A DNA stretch of 64,000 nt from Diphasiastrum complanatum (GCA_029204225.1 CM055097.1:13376721-13440720), one strand, 5' to 3'; counted from the first letter of the stretch, positions 1-11,446 are shown. A program made the numbers and translations. The notes: generated by a model not told the origin, from the sequence alone.

Positions 1-361
1 CCTCAAACTCCATAAATATGTGTAGCTCTTCTCATAATTTTTGATGAAGAACCAAAGCTTTGTAGCTATCTCTTGCCATTTTGGATCCACACAATTTTTG
101 CTTGATATCTCTCTATCTTTCTCTCTCTAACTCATGTTGAGGCTAATGCTAATACACTAATTTCTTGCACTTTTGTTCATTTTTTATTCATTGCTATCAT
201 TCTCTGATGCTTAGCATGCTAGATTGTGGTTAAGCCATAACTTCTGTACTAGATCTTGCTATTCAATCTAAAATCAGGTTATTGTGCTAATCATAAAGCT
301 TAATTAGATCTATCATACTTGTGGATCTTCTCCACACGTGTGAATTCTAGAAATTTTGTCA
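1..361 (+). repeat. 5' LTR of copia element A (left end outside window or not resolved)
   Basis: This AT-rich stretch ends at the dinucleotide CA (360-361), directly before a primer-binding site, which is where a 5' LTR should end. The matching 3' LTR is absent because the element is truncated, so the left boundary cannot be set by comparison. No TG start was chosen. Confidence 0.55.
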
Positions 362-374
362 TGGTATCAGGGCC
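362..374 (+). other. Primer-binding site of copia element A
   Basis: TGGTATCAGGGCC matches the Ty1-copia primer-binding consensus TGGTATCAGAGC, complementary to the 3' end of initiator Met tRNA, with one internal mismatch. It abuts the LTR end and fixes the element's orientation as +. Confidence 0.75.
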
Positions 375-1131
375 AAATTGAGCTTTGCATGCTAACATCT
401 CTGATTGTACAAAAATCTGAGAGCTAAATCAAGCAAAAAAGTAGTTATACACTTTTTATCATCTTTCTCTGAAGCATGTTTGGATCAAATCGGATTGGAA
501 CTAAATTTTCAGGTCTGAAAAGTGGTAGTACAGAATTCTGAAATTTTGCATGTGTGAAAATCATAGATTTTTAGTCCCTTCTATCTCCTTGCTTGTAGAT
601 CCAAAGATAATGGTGTTATAACTTGATGAAAGCTTATGATGTGTACTTTTCATAGAAATTGAAATCAAATCAATCTGATGTGTCTATCAAGAGTTATAAG
701 CTCTTAAAGAGGGTAGGGAGAGGTCCAAAATCTGAGTGACCACATTTTGATTTGATTCAATCTTGTTTTGTTCTGAGTCCATTGTTTTGAGCATCCTGCA
801 CAAGAAACTGAAGATCAAGACTAAGTTTGAAGTAACTGAATACCCTTTGAGCCTTCTGTGTACCAATAGTGTTTTCTTTTGAGGCAATTCACACATGCCA
901 AAGGTAGGATTCAAACTTGTCAAAGTGTCTCAATCCACTTTGTGTGTCTGATCTAGATAATCTTGTTTTGTGGAATATTTGAGATCCATCTCAAATATAG
1001 TTGCAAGTTTTTCACATAGGAAGGTAGTACATCCTTGAAAATACCTATAGTGAAAGAGAGCAACAACATTAAGTCTGATTGGAACAAGCTCAAACACATT
1101 GTAGTCCAATAACTAAGAAGTCTTCATCTAA
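375..1131 (+). other. Untranslated leader of copia element A
   Basis: This is the stretch between the primer-binding site and the gag start codon. It is AT-rich and I see no coding continuity or recognisable motif. Short ORFs on either strand look incidental. Confidence 0.5.
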
Positions 1132-3280
1132 ATGGCACCTCTGGGAGGATATCTTCTAGAATCAAAGGAAAGACTAAATACTTCTAATTACTCAATTTGG
1201 AAGTTCAAAATGGACTCTATTTTGATACTCCAGGATGTTATGGACATTGTGCTTGGTGTTGAGGAGGAGCCTCAAGCACATGCTGAAATTCCTAAGTATA
1301 GGAAGAGAGCTAGAGTGGCTCTACATTTCATTAAGATGAATGTATCTAATGAAATTTTGAGAGAGATAGGATCTTGCACCACAGCCTAAGATGCCTGGGA
1401 TGCACTTAAGTCCATCTATGAAGCAAAAAAATACTTCTAGAATACTCACTCTTAGGAATCAGATTTTCCAAAGTCTTCAAAGAAGTGAGGAGAGTGCATC
1501 AAAATATATTCTGAGAGTTAAAGATTTACATAGAGAGCTTTCTTGTGTTGGTGTGACTATTAACCAAGATGAGCTAGTTCAAGTCATTCTAAATGGCTTG
1601 AAAGATGACTATGATAATCTTGTTCAGTCTTTTGCCATTAAGGAGGAGTTGCCTAATCTAGAAACTCTCCAAGGAATTCTTATTTCTGAAGAAGCTAGGC
1701 AAAGCTATAAACTTTCTAGGATGAACAATTTCGAGCATGGTGGAAGTGACAAAGACCTCTTTTTCAAGGACAAGCATAAAGAAGGAGTAAGAACCAGTTC
1801 TCTCAAGCATCCAACAAAGAGAAAGCCAAGGATTGAGACAAAGATGGTGAAGAGGTTGATCATCTCATCCTTCTACTTCAAAAACCAAGAAGAAGAAAGT
1901 AAAGTGTTTCTTCTGTGACAAGAAGGGGCACTGTGCCTCTAATTGCTTTAAGAAGAAAAACCAACTCAAGCAAGCAAATCTCTCCAAAAAGATTGAGGAA
2001 GATTTTGTTCCAAGTGATGGAGAAGGATCACTCATGGTGTCCAGTTTTTCTTCATCACCTTTCAAGAAAGATGGAGCTTGGTACATAGATAGTTGAGCTT
2101 CTCCGCATATGTGCTGTTCAAAGGAGTCTTTTGACTCAATTGTACCTTACAAAGGACTTAAGAGATCTATTTACGCTGCTAATGATCATGAATGCTCTAT
2201 AGAAGGAATTGGCAACATTCCATTGAAACTTGCTTCTCCAAAAGTTCTTGCACTTTCTAATGTTCTTTTTATTCCAAAACTTACAAAGAACTTGATTACT
2301 GTGGGAAAGTTGCTTGATAGTGGTTGTGATGTAAAGTTCAACTCCAATACTTGCTTTATCAAGAAAAATGATGAGGTCCTAGTTGATAGATCTAGATATG
2401 GTGGAATTTTCAAGTTGAATTCTTATGAGAATGCAAACCTTTGTGAAGTTGCTTTTTTATCTAAGGAGGAGTTGTGGCATAGAAGGTTGGGGCATCCTAA
2501 CTTTAAGTCTATGTCTTCTATGATCAAGAAAGAGAAGGCTATTGGCCTTCCAAAATCTCTTTCCAAAGATTTCAAGCCTTGTGAGACTTGTGCTATTGCA
2601 AAATCACATCGAAAGCCATACCAAAAGTCTTTTATCAAGACTACTCATCCTTTGGAGCAAATACACTCCGATGTTCATTTTTCTTCTTCTAAAAGTATTG
2701 GTGGTGCAACATGTTTGGTCACCTTTATTGATGACTTTACTAGATATACTTGGTTGTATCTACTTTCTTCAAAAGCTATGGTATTTGATCACTTCCTAAT
2801 CTTCAAAGCTTATGTTGAGAAACAATTTTCTTTCAAAGTTAAAGCTTTAAGATGTGATGGAGGAGGTGAATACATCTCCAACAAGTTTCATGAATATTGT
2901 GAAGGTGAAGGAATAAAGAGAGAGTTTTCTTGTGCTTATTCTCCATCTCAAAATGGAGTTGCTGAGAGGAAAAATAAATCTTTATGTGAATGTACTAAAG
3001 CAATCCGAGTTGAAGCTTCTTTGCCTATTGAATATTGGGGCGAAGCTATAAATTGTGCAAACTATTTGTGCACCTCACAATGCACTTGCTGAAAAATCAC
3101 CTTTTGAAGTCTTGTTTAAGAAGAAACCTAAGGTAGATCACCTTAGAGTTTTTGGATGTGCTTGCTTTGTTCATGTACCCTTGGAAACAAGGAAAAGAGA
3201 TGATCCTAATTCTATTAAAGGGATCATGGTTGGATATGCATCCAACAAGAAAACTTATAGAATCTATGTTCTATTTACCT
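1132..3280 (+). pseudogene. Copia element A gag-protease-integrase, degenerate and 3'-truncated
   Basis: Gag starts at ATG 1132 (first residues MAPLGGYLLE) and has the UBN2-type gag pattern of plant copia elements. It is broken by a TAA at 1387-1389 and by one extra A in the A-run near 1431. The frame slips again near 1880 before an intact CX2CX4HX4C zinc knuckle (from 1905). In the protease motif DSGAS the glycine codon is a TGA stop (2094-2096). Integrase follows: HRRLGHP and CX2C of the zinc finger, then the catalytic triad in HSDVH, RCDGGGE and AERKN. A frameshift near 3060 separates the last integrase part, which ends near 3280 after YASNKKTYRI. Reverse transcriptase, RNase H and the 3' LTR are absent. 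Gag and integrase resemble element E, so A and E belong to one lineage. Confidence 0.9.
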
Positions 3281-3693
3281 CAACTACAACAGCTTGCTCA
3301 GGATGCAGATATTGTTATAGACGATAAAAAAGGCATAGAAGTCCTTCCCAATACAGAGGAAGGTGAAATTATAGGAGAGGGGCCTTTTGCCTTAAAAGGC
3401 ATAGAAGTCCTTCCCAATTCAAAGGAAGACAAAATTATAGGAGAGGGGACTGTTGCCTTATCAGTTCCTAATACTGATATGAAAAATATAGAAAAACTTG
3501 CTGAATAGGATGTCATTTGTAAATAGAGATACACCCAAAAAAAAGAGATACAATCTTACATGTAAACAACCTGTTTATGGTATTTTTTATTGATATCAAT
3601 ATAGATTAAAGTTGTGTTCATAGTGTAATACTGGATTGCAATTTTCTAGATAAAAAGACATGATGATTGACATGTATTTGTTGATAGTAAATC
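3281..3693 (+). other. Unidentified coding-like segment with a 66-bp tandem repeat
   Basis: Immediately after the integrase break the sequence is no longer retrotransposon-like. An open frame runs to 3508 and contains two 22-residue repeats beginning KGIEVLPN and containing IIGEG. The repeat encodes acidic, low-complexity sequence. I do not recognise the family. It may belong to the gene fragment on the opposite strand downstream or be unrelated. From 3509 to 3693 I see nothing. Confidence 0.35.
3329..3460 (+). repeat. Two-copy 66-bp tandem repeat
   Basis: The unit starting AAAGGCATAGAAGTCCTTCC is at 3329 and again at 3395, exactly 66 bp later and so in frame. The copies differ at scattered positions. 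Confidence 0.85.
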
Positions 3694-5165
3694 TCAATGT
3701 TCTTCCATAAGCTGGATTGTTTTGCCGATATCTCTGCATTTGATCTCGAGCTCATGTCTTTTACGTACCTGCATAAAACTAATACAAAGTGAGTTACAAT
3801 TAGTATAGAGATTGTATGAAAAAGTTTTGATAGAAACTATTCATAAAAAATCGAGTGTTTATAGTTACTTACGAGTTTACCATTGAAAATGCATCTGAAG
3901 TTTGAAAGTATATCATCTTGTAGGAGCAATAGTGGCACCCATTTACCTTTTTTTATTTCATCTTTGATAATGGAAGCATAAGCTCAACATTTGTTTTTCT
4001 ATTTGATAACGAAAGTACATGGAAGACATTTTAATTCTGCATTCTAGTTCTCCATCTGATCTTTTGTCCCAACCTTCATCCATAAGTTCAGATGATAAAC
4101 TATTTGATAAATTTATGCATACAAACATCGTTGGGGTTTTGTGTACATTGGCACTTGAAAAGAAATCCACAAATATATTCAAAGAAACAAACCAACTCAA
4201 TCTGGCTATTTTTTATCCCGTGCTTATCTTTAATGAAATTTTTATATCATTATATAGCTTGCCATGAAATGATTCTGAAACTGTAGCATTTGCAGCAACC
4301 CATTCATCACTTCCAAAACTGGGTAATTGAATTGGGACTATTTGTCCAAAATCTCCTTTTGTATCAGGAATGTACATTGATTCATAGAAAAAAATCCCAC
4401 TATCAGCTAGATCTTTTGCAGTTCTACCTCGATATTGCAGCTATCCAATATCAATGTGAATAACATTTAACACACTTGCTAGAGATCCACTGGGCTCCCA
4501 TTCATTTATGTTGGACGGATATAAATCTACAAGAGAAAAATGATCATATTGGCAAGTTTACTAATAGATATTAATGAATGAAACAAATCAAATTATTGTA
4601 AAATATCAATACTCACAGTTGCTTTTTTTGTGATCTTGACGGTTGAATCCTTGCACATTTATCTTTGGATGCATATATACATGTTGGACTAGAATTTCAG
4701 AAATAGATTTTCCTCCTGATGATGTTTTGAAATCCAAAATTTTGGACTTCCAATAAGATCGAAATGATAGTTTTGAACTTTTGCTTTTTCGAATTGCTCC
4801 TCTTGATGATGGATGCATTAAAACCCAAAAGGTTTTTGAATATTTCTTGGCACCCATAATCCATTGTCATCTTTCTCATTGAAGAGAAGCATAGAGTCGA
4901 TTGACAAGCACGGCTTCCTTGATGGCGCCATTCGTTATGTGGTGGCAAAAATCTGAAACAATTTACTATGAATATGAAAATATAATAAAAAAGAATTTTT
5001 TTCAAAGGCCCTTGTCGGGCTCTAAGTTTCTCCAATGCTTGTTCACCACCCTCATCTGTAGATGCAGGTGACCTCACATTTGTATTTCCATCCATTGCAA
5101 TTTTCCCTGACAGTTTCTTTGCATGTGGAAGAGACCTTTGAGAGAGCAATGCGTTAATATTCAAT
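3694..5165 (-). pseudogene. Unidentified intron-containing gene fragment
   Basis: Several stretches on the minus strand look like exons. The last runs 3768 to 3694: an acceptor (TGCAG) precedes a 24-codon end with KRHELEIKCRDIG and a TGA stop at 3694-3696. Before it, an exon ending at 3873 encodes KWVPLLLLQDDILSNF and is followed by a GTAAGT donor. Around 4300-4535 another stretch follows a TTGTAG acceptor and contains DLYPSNINEWEPSGS and IPDTKGDFGQIVP, but is interrupted by an in-frame TAG. Around 4610-4860 are HVYMHPKINVQGFNRQDHK and a GTGAGT donor. Around 5000-5100 the frame has STDEGGEQALEKLRARQGPL. Single-base shifts and stops break the frames, so this is probably a decayed gene, but the intron signals argue for an unprocessed host gene rather than a retrocopy. 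I do not recognise the family. Confidence 0.5.
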
Positions 5166-5277
5166 ATATATACATACTGTCACAGGTGGCAGATGAAGAA
5201 AGAACAGAGTGGATGTGTTGTCTGTAGGAGATCGTGGGTGACTGCAGTTGTTGTCAAGTCTGTTAGCGCAATTGCAT
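5160..5277 (-). repeat. 3' LTR fragment of copia element B
   Basis: This segment aligns with 7,013-7,131 over its whole length (shared ATGAAGAAAG, GAGTGGATGTG and CTGTTAGCGCA). The two pieces bracket gag-protease, so they are read as LTR remnants. The left end is truncated against the unidentified gene fragment. Confidence 0.6.
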
Positions 5278-6390
5278 CAATGACTTATTCTATACAAGTA
5301 TTCAGGCCTCTTTCCGAGTTCTAGGATCTTGTCTGTCCTATCAACTACTTTGCATTGATCACATTCAAATTCTACTCTATGTCCTAGATCTGTGTTTCTG
5401 CTTACAGAGAGCAGATTCATAGATAAATTTGGTACATACAAGACTTTAGAGAGTAGCTTAGACTGATCATTTGCAAAGCTTAATCTTACAGTGCCTTCAC
5501 CTTGAATATTGTCACCAAGGTGAACATATTTCTGGGTATTGTAAGGTGTATAGGACTTGAAATTGCCAATAAGGCTAGTCATGTGCTGAGTGGCTCCGGA
5601 ATCCAAGAACCAAGAACTGTCACCGAATGCTCCTTGACGGTTGGTCATGAAGGCGTCATGATCCGCTTCTTAAATAGGCTATGGAGCTTCTGCAGCTGCA
5701 TTTGCCATTTGATTCAACTGCCCCTTGTTGTTGTTCTTCGCTTGCAGTATCCGGCAGTCTTGAATTTCGTGGTTGTTTTGCTTGTAGTATCTTCTTCATT
5801 GTCTGTGTTTTTGACTGTTCTTTCTGCTGTGCTGGTTTCTGGTCTGGCTTTGATTGCTTCAGGCCTTTCTTCTTCTTCTGCTTAGTTGTGCTCTTGTTGG
5901 TGTATAAGGCATGACAATCAACTGAGGAACTTGAGACTTCGTTCCTTTGCGTGTCTTCCTGCAACAACATAGTAATGACTCTCGAAACAGTCAATTATGG
6001 ATGAGGGATGATGATCATCACCCAGCTGTCGTATGAGCTTGGCAAGCTTGTAAGCAGTCGCATTACTGCGTCTTGATCGTCTATGACAGATCCGACAGCG
6101 GCCATTTGCCTTAGCAGGTTCTTGAGTTGATTAATGTGATTATGTAGAGAATCACCATTCACCATCTTGAGGGAGTAGAATTTCTTCCTGAGATGTAGCT
6201 TGGAAGCTATATCTCGCACTTTGTATAGTGTTCTCAAGATGTCCCAGACTTCTTTCGATGTCTGAGCCTCGAATACATGGCCTATCTGGGTATCCGTGAT
6301 GTTGAGGATGATCAACACAAAAGCCTTTCCATCTGGCGATTGCTGTGTCGTCTGCTTCGGGTTTCCCTTCTGTATCTGTAACAACGTCAT
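5277..6390 (-). pseudogene. Copia element B gag-protease remnant
   Basis: Read on the minus strand, 6390-5995 encodes a gag of the UBN2 type (ILNITDTQIGHVFEAQTSKE, then LLTSLPSSYDSW). From about 5994 to 5656 the reading frame shifts; the zinc-knuckle region is degenerate, keeping H and the last C but having lost the first two cysteines. From 5648 to 5277 the protease is open: WFLDSGATQHMT carries the D-S-G active site and VLYVPNLSMNLLSV the following copia signature. The protease runs straight into the 3' LTR fragment, so integrase, reverse transcriptase and RNase H are deleted. Its sequence differs clearly from A, D, E and K, so it is a separate family. Confidence 0.85.
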
Positions 6391-6948
6391 ACAATTATTT
6401 AGCCATTAGTACAAATGAAACACGAAGGAGAAAATGAACTCAAATGGAAAGTGTTCGTGCACAGCGGAACGAGCTATATGACTCTTTTTCTAAGTATGAC
6501 TACACCTATCAGAGACGAACAGGGCATTAGTGATAAAAATCACTGCCGTTCTGATTACGTAGCCAAACGTTAATTGAACACCAGAAGAGTAACCTTTCGC
6601 AAACAGCTAGACAAATTATTAGTCACAAATGATTTGCGAAGAGAGAGATTGAGCTTGACTGATAATCAATCGTGAATGATTCACGAAAGACAAGACTAAA
6701 TATTAGTCGTCTATGGACTGATTACCAAATTGAGCAGCTAGAAAAGTTATACAGAATGAAAATGAGCATAGCAATATTGACATAGAGCTGAACGTAGAAC
6801 AAAAGGGCTGTTATCAGATTAAGTATATCAAATATACATGTTAATAATGCAGTAGAGCACAAGACAATAGCAGAATGAAACCTATTACTGACAATAAAAA
6901 ATCAATGCACAAGGCATCTACTTCGTCTGTCTCTGATAAGCTTCTGAT
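6391..6948 (-). other. Leader of copia element B
   Basis: Non-coding stretch between the LTR and gag on the minus strand. It is repeated inverted at 21,890-22,480, including the GATTACGTAGCC and CAGAGACGAACAGGG neighbourhoods. A possible degenerate primer site (TTATCAGAG) lies shortly inside the LTR edge on the minus strand. Confidence 0.5.
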
Positions 6949-7131
6949 GTTAAATTTACACGCACTTGATCTTTAATCTCTTAATCAACAATCAATTTGA
7001 ATACGCAAATGGTATTCAGTATATATACATATTGTTACAGATGTGCAGATGAAGAAAGTATAGAGTGGATGTGCTGTGTGTAGGAGATTGTGGGTGCTTG
7101 GAGTTGTTGTCAGGTCTGTTAGCGCAGCTGC
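6949..7131 (-). repeat. 5' LTR of copia element B (approximate limits)
   Basis: On the minus strand the piece ends ...TTTAACA and begins near TGCAGCTGCG. Its outer part matches the 5,160-5,277 fragment and its inner part matches 21,845-21,902. The limits are inferred from these alignments and from TG/CA ends. Confidence 0.5.
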
Positions 7132-7456
7132 ATGGGTGAGCATAAAATGGTGCGACGTCAGTCTTCGCTGAAATGAACATTGGTGAAGATGCAAAAAATG
7201 CGACACTCTGACAAAATGCCGTAGGATTGATTTACAGGGTGCCTTCGCTTTTCCTAGGATACCTTGGAGTTTTTGGAAGGCAGTGTCGTCTTTTTTGCCT
7301 ATCACAAATCACGTGTAAAAACACGTTGTTGCGTTTTTCGCCTTTTCATCGTCTGTGAGAATTTACATGCAGATTGCGCGACAACATGAGTAAAAATATA
7401 GCATGAATGGAGGCAGATTAAAATGGGATTTAGGAGAGTAGAGGAAATAAATCCAA
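7132..7456. other. Unassigned stretch
   Basis: A short minus-strand open frame runs from 7305 into the LTR, with no recognisable domain. I see no other feature. Confidence 0.4.
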
Positions 7457-8735
7457 CACTCATTTGGCATTAATCTCCCACTAATTTGTTCATCCATATC
7501 ATTCCCACCAAATATGACTGTCATCATCATTATCGTCAAGTGTGCATTTATAGTTTTGTGCTCAAATTGGATCAGATCAAAGAATAGTCACAAAGATTGT
7601 TTTCGAACTCTTTAAAATTAGTTGGATTCAATTTTAGATTCATATCAAAATTAAAGTTCTTTTTTTGTATCATCAAAATGTTTTCGAAAGATTGTGCATA
7701 ACAGTGTATAGATTGTCAAGCATTTGTGTAATTATGGGGTACAAGAAATGTATATGTGCTTCTCAACTATGTCACATAGCACCATAGTCCATCTAACAAG
7801 GATGCAAGCCTATCGCGGATATATACAATACTCATCATCCCCATCACATGAATCAGTGATCCATGAACGAATGAGACACTATTGTGCTCCATAGGCTTGA
7901 TATACTTACAACGCATGATATGTGTTAGGCTGGATTATATGATAATTATAAAAAAGAACATTTTTTTGTGAGGAAACTCATTGAAATTAGTTTGAAAATA
8001 GGTGAATTGTTCGTGAAGAGATGAGAGAGAATGAAAGTTTGATCTAAGGCCATAGGTAACTCGATTTATTGAAGTATTGGATCATTACAATGTTTGAGAG
8101 AAATTAGCCATTAGTGTGTAGTTTTTTTGAGGAAAAATCAGTGTGAAGATTGTTGATTTATGAAGAAGTGTAAAAAAGCTAGAGAACAACTTAGGCCTCA
8201 TTAAATAAGCCAATATAAGTCTAATATATTGCAGAATTCAAAGAATTTACTTTACATAGTTTGGAGTGTAAAGGTTGGTCTTATTTATTAATTATTAGTA
8301 TTGATTTCTCCTCAAGTTTGTGTTTAAGATTAGTGTGGACCCATGGTTCTTTGATAGATTTCCAAAGCCTTTTTGTTGTTCTTTTGTTGTTAGAAATTTG
8401 AGATGGGGAAATGCCCTTAAAAAATGGGCATAAAATATCTCAATTTGAGGCTCTTTGAAATAATATTGTGATGGGTCTTTTTGGTTGTTAAAGGTTGTGG
8501 AATTTGAAAGAGTTGTTGCATCAAAAGGCTTCACTTTAAAGTGTGGATAGGGGACTTAGCAAAATTTACAAAACTTGGAAATGTAGATTGGTCGTAACTT
8601 CATTTAGATTTTTTACCACCAAGTTATGATCATTCAACAAAAAATCTGTGCTTTGCCCTTTACGACAACCTTAATGTTTTCCAACTAAAAATTGTAGAAA
8701 CCAAATGTTTTCCAACTAAAAATTGTAGAAACCAA
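7457..8735. repeat. Duplicated non-coding segment (intact copy of the E insertion target)
   Basis: This segment recurs at 54,748-54,846 plus 60,988-62,064, where element E splits it. Shared landmarks are CTCATTTGGCATTAATCTCC, TGTGCTCAAATTGGATCAG and ATGAGACACTAT. It carries no convincing coding sequence. Small indels separate the copies. Confidence 0.85.
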
Positions 8736-8925
8736 AAAACTCAAATTTAATTATTTTTGGATTATCATATGAACAATGTTTAAGGTACACAATACTAGCT
8801 ATATAGAGAATTCCAAACCATCCAAAAAGGTATTAGGAGATCGGATTAAAGAAATTCTAGCTTTTGTATTAGTTCATCGAAGATTGGACAAGAAATCATT
8901 CTAAATATTTGATGGTGGCTAAGCA
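8599..8925. repeat. Repeat unit T, copy 1
   Basis: A unit of about 325 bp starting near TTCATTTAGATTTTTTACCA and ending near GATGGTG(G/A)CTAA. Other copies are at 15,576-15,896, inverted at 32,877-33,196, and truncated at 61,970-62,064. In the second and third copies it sits between an R copy and a K LTR. Confidence 0.8.
8674..8735. repeat. 31-bp tandem duplication
   Basis: ATGTTTTCCAACTAAAAATT and the following bases at 8674 are repeated exactly from 8705. The other T copies have a single unit, so this is a private duplication. Confidence 0.9.
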
Positions 8926-9320
8926 TAGTTGATGTGACAACTTATGCCATGTACTTCAAATACAAGTTATTATCGTTTACGAATCAATCAAATAATATTG
9001 AGATATCGAGAATATCGAACTTGGTGGCCAATATTTCTAAGTGTGAAAGCTTAATTTGAAAAAATTATTGGTGATGCTCAATTAACGAGATCTAACAACC
9101 GGTCCAAAAAACAAGACCCATGATCAACTGAAAATGTCAAATAAATGTAGTTTGACAAGAGATCAAAAAAGTGTTATCCCTAATCAATGTATTGTCATGA
9201 AAGAAATTATGCTTTTATTCTTGAAAAAAGAATCCCCATAAGATAAAGACGATGGACTTTTTGACAAAAATCAAGAAAATCCATAATCCACTACTTGCAA
9301 TGATAAAATTGTTGTAGACA
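8926..9320. other. Unassigned AT-rich stretch
   Basis: I see no ORF, repeat partner or RNA gene here. Confidence 0.4.
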
Positions 9321-9480
9321 TTGTGGACTAGTATGGTGAGAATTACATTGAATGGATTTTCCCAAGTTTACCAAAACATGGTGATCACTTTTAAGGTAAA
9401 AAACGTATTTCATAATTTGCCAAAGCCTATTCAATGGGCACGAAGAATGTTTAGAAAAAGGCCCACTAAGTTCGTACAGC

Positions 9481-9568
<88 letters not shown>

Positions 9569-9690
9569 CCGTCGAACGAAGAAGCAGATCGGTCTAAAAA
9601 ATAGCAAAGGCGGTAGCGAACAACACAACATATGTTTAAGGTCATTGATTTTACGATGTTTTCTATTCAACAACATACAAAAATAGTAAG
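9321..9690 (-). repeat. Fragment of the R leader with GA tract
   Basis: Sequence on both sides of the GA tract matches, in reverse, the flanks of the CT tracts at 41,274 and 49,774, including CCAAGTTTACCAAAACATGG, AAGGCCCACTAAGTTCGTAC and the GATCGGTCTAAAAAATAGC side. It is an isolated R leader piece on the minus strand. Confidence 0.75.
9483..9567. repeat. (GA)n microsatellite, about 85 bp
   Basis: Uninterrupted GA dinucleotides inside the R leader fragment. Confidence 0.98.
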
Positions 9691-10135
9691 TGTTTTTCTA
9701 TCTGGCCAAAAACCCACATCTGTGGGCCATCCATCTTTTGCATACAAACATTTTCATGTAAGCATAATTGTATACGCGACAAAAATAATATTAAAAACAT
9801 ACATGGAATAATAAATACCTTATGTTTTGTAAGGTTGCACGATTTTGTTTTAAAAAAATTGCATAAGCTACTCACCACCATATGCATTAATTTTAGAAAA
9901 GCCAAGAAAAGCGTAAATCTTAGACTTACTATTTCTAAAAGATCTCATAAGATACTTATCATCTCTATGAACACGAGCCTAAATCTCAAACTAATGATTT
10001 TTGGGAAGGCGACAACTTAATGCATATGAGCTTAAGGCCTCACCCCTTTACATAAATAATGCCTAAAGTTGTTGCTCTCTCCCAGATTACCTCAAGTGGT
10101 GTGTCTCTTCTCTCACTGTACCAGCTGAGCTAGCT
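9691..10135 (+). promoter_or_regulatory. Upstream region of the dioxygenase gene
   Basis: Lies between the R fragment and the dioxygenase ATG. A weak TATA-like ACATAAATAA sits at 10,050-10,059, about 77 bp before the start codon, followed by a CT-rich stretch (GTTGCTCTCTCCC) that could be 5' UTR. No other element is recognisable, and the promoter call is only positional. Confidence 0.3.
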
Positions 10136-10683
10136 ATGGCGCCCAATGTACCAGCACATGATGATGCGCTCTATAATTCCCATGCCTCCTCATCGTTTCT
10201 TCTTAGTCACCACCGCCCATCCACACCCAGACGCACTCCACCTCCCTCGCATCATGCTCAGCAACAACATCCATGTCACATGGACTCGTCCCAGCTCGTA
10301 GCCCACGATCAGTTTTTCACACAAGGCGCCGAGATGCTTCCTTTAGTTGATCTAGGATTGCTCTGCCACGCAGATAAAGCTGAAGTGCAGAAGCTAGTGA
10401 TGGCGGTCAAAGAGTGGGGATTTTTTGAAGTAGCTAACTCTGGTGTGCCTCTCAAGCTGCTCAGTGAAATTGAGGAGCAGGTATCCCATGTATTTGCTCT
10501 TCCACTTGAAGCCAAGACCAGGGCTGAACCTGCTGCAGGAAGCTTTCATGGTTACCTTACCAAGTCATCAGGGGAAGATGGTAAGATGCTGCAATTAAGC
10601 GAAGCTCTTCGGCTTCCTTTAAACCCGCAGCATAGGTCGGACATGATAATTCAGTTCTGGCCAGAGGGTAATGAGGCATTCAG
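10136..10683 (+). CDS. 2-oxoglutarate/Fe(II)-dependent dioxygenase, exon 1
   Basis: The ATG at 10136 opens a 182-codon exon ending in AG before a GTAGCC donor (10684). Residues 1-65 are a Ser/Pro/His-rich, probably disordered leader. From about residue 68 the DOXC-type N-terminal region is clear: LPLVDLGLL, VKEWGFFEVANSGVP (the usual W/G-F-F motif of DIOX_N), then GYLTKSSGEDGKMLQLSEAL and IQFWPEGNEAF. Enzymes of this fold oxidise hormones or specialised metabolites in the cytosol with 2-oxoglutarate, Fe(II) and O2. The exact substrate cannot be read from this. The last 170 bp of the exon and most of the following intron recur inverted at 35,187-36,102. The gene is listed as coding but may be a pseudogene, because the C-terminal exon is not found. 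Confidence 0.8.
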
Positions 10684-11446
10684 GTAGCCCATCTTTAATC
10701 TCCGACTCAGATGTCCGAAGCTTAATAGATCATCTACTAATAAGTGTTAACCTCAATTTGCAGAGCAAATATTCTAGTGCGGATTAATATTGCCTATGAC
10801 GTTATCAGTAGGGTTCGCTGAGTGTAAGAGATTGGGCAGCGGGAGGCATAAATAGCATAGTCGCCACCAGCACAAGCAAGTAAAATCTACTGAGAATTAT
10901 TCCACCTGTACTCATGCGATTCAAATCTTTGTCACCTGCATTAGCAATAGAGATCACACAAAAGCCTTGCTGCAACACAAGTCATTGAGGCGCCCACATG
11001 CAACCTGCTGCATGAAAAAACAGATAGAGAACTTATTCCTATCAGAGATTCACAACATAGAAGTTGGAAGGAAAAACTCTGAGTGTGATGAACAAGTCTT
11101 ATCACATATTCGTAGAAAATTAACCATATGAATGTATAAAGAGATTTGGCTTTCCTTTTTCTCCACAATTATTTTTTCTCTAAGCAACCTTTTAGTCATT
11201 TCATAAATCACTTCTATCTATCTATCTTTTAATCTACGTCCTTAGGTAAAAGTGGCGCATGATTTCGCGCTTACTGTCCACGTCGATATTGACAGTTCCA
11301 TGTTCAGTTCACTCTGTAAATAATAAAGAAAAAAGTCTTTGATAATAGTCCACAATAGATATTCGTTGACATTGGACAGTGTTTAGTGAATGCTGGCCCG
11401 TTTGTTAAGAGGTTGAAGTTCAGCTGTTGACACGGTTCTCCTGCAG
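10684..11446 (+). other. Intron 1 of the dioxygenase gene
   Basis: Bounded by a GTAGCC donor and a CTCCTGCAG acceptor. It contains an unidentified coding-like run around 10,975-11,130 (KKQIENLFLSEIHNIEVGRK), which is also present and open in the inverted copy at 35,476-35,694. This could be an older insertion or a relic exon. Confidence 0.6.

Noticed and set aside
5502-5885. Plus-strand ORF opposite element B gag-protease
   Set aside because: It is antisense to a recognisable protease and gag tail and has no domain.
10941-11168. Minus-strand 75-codon ORF in dioxygenase intron
   Set aside because: It is the antisense shadow of a plus-strand run that is better conserved in the inverted copy.
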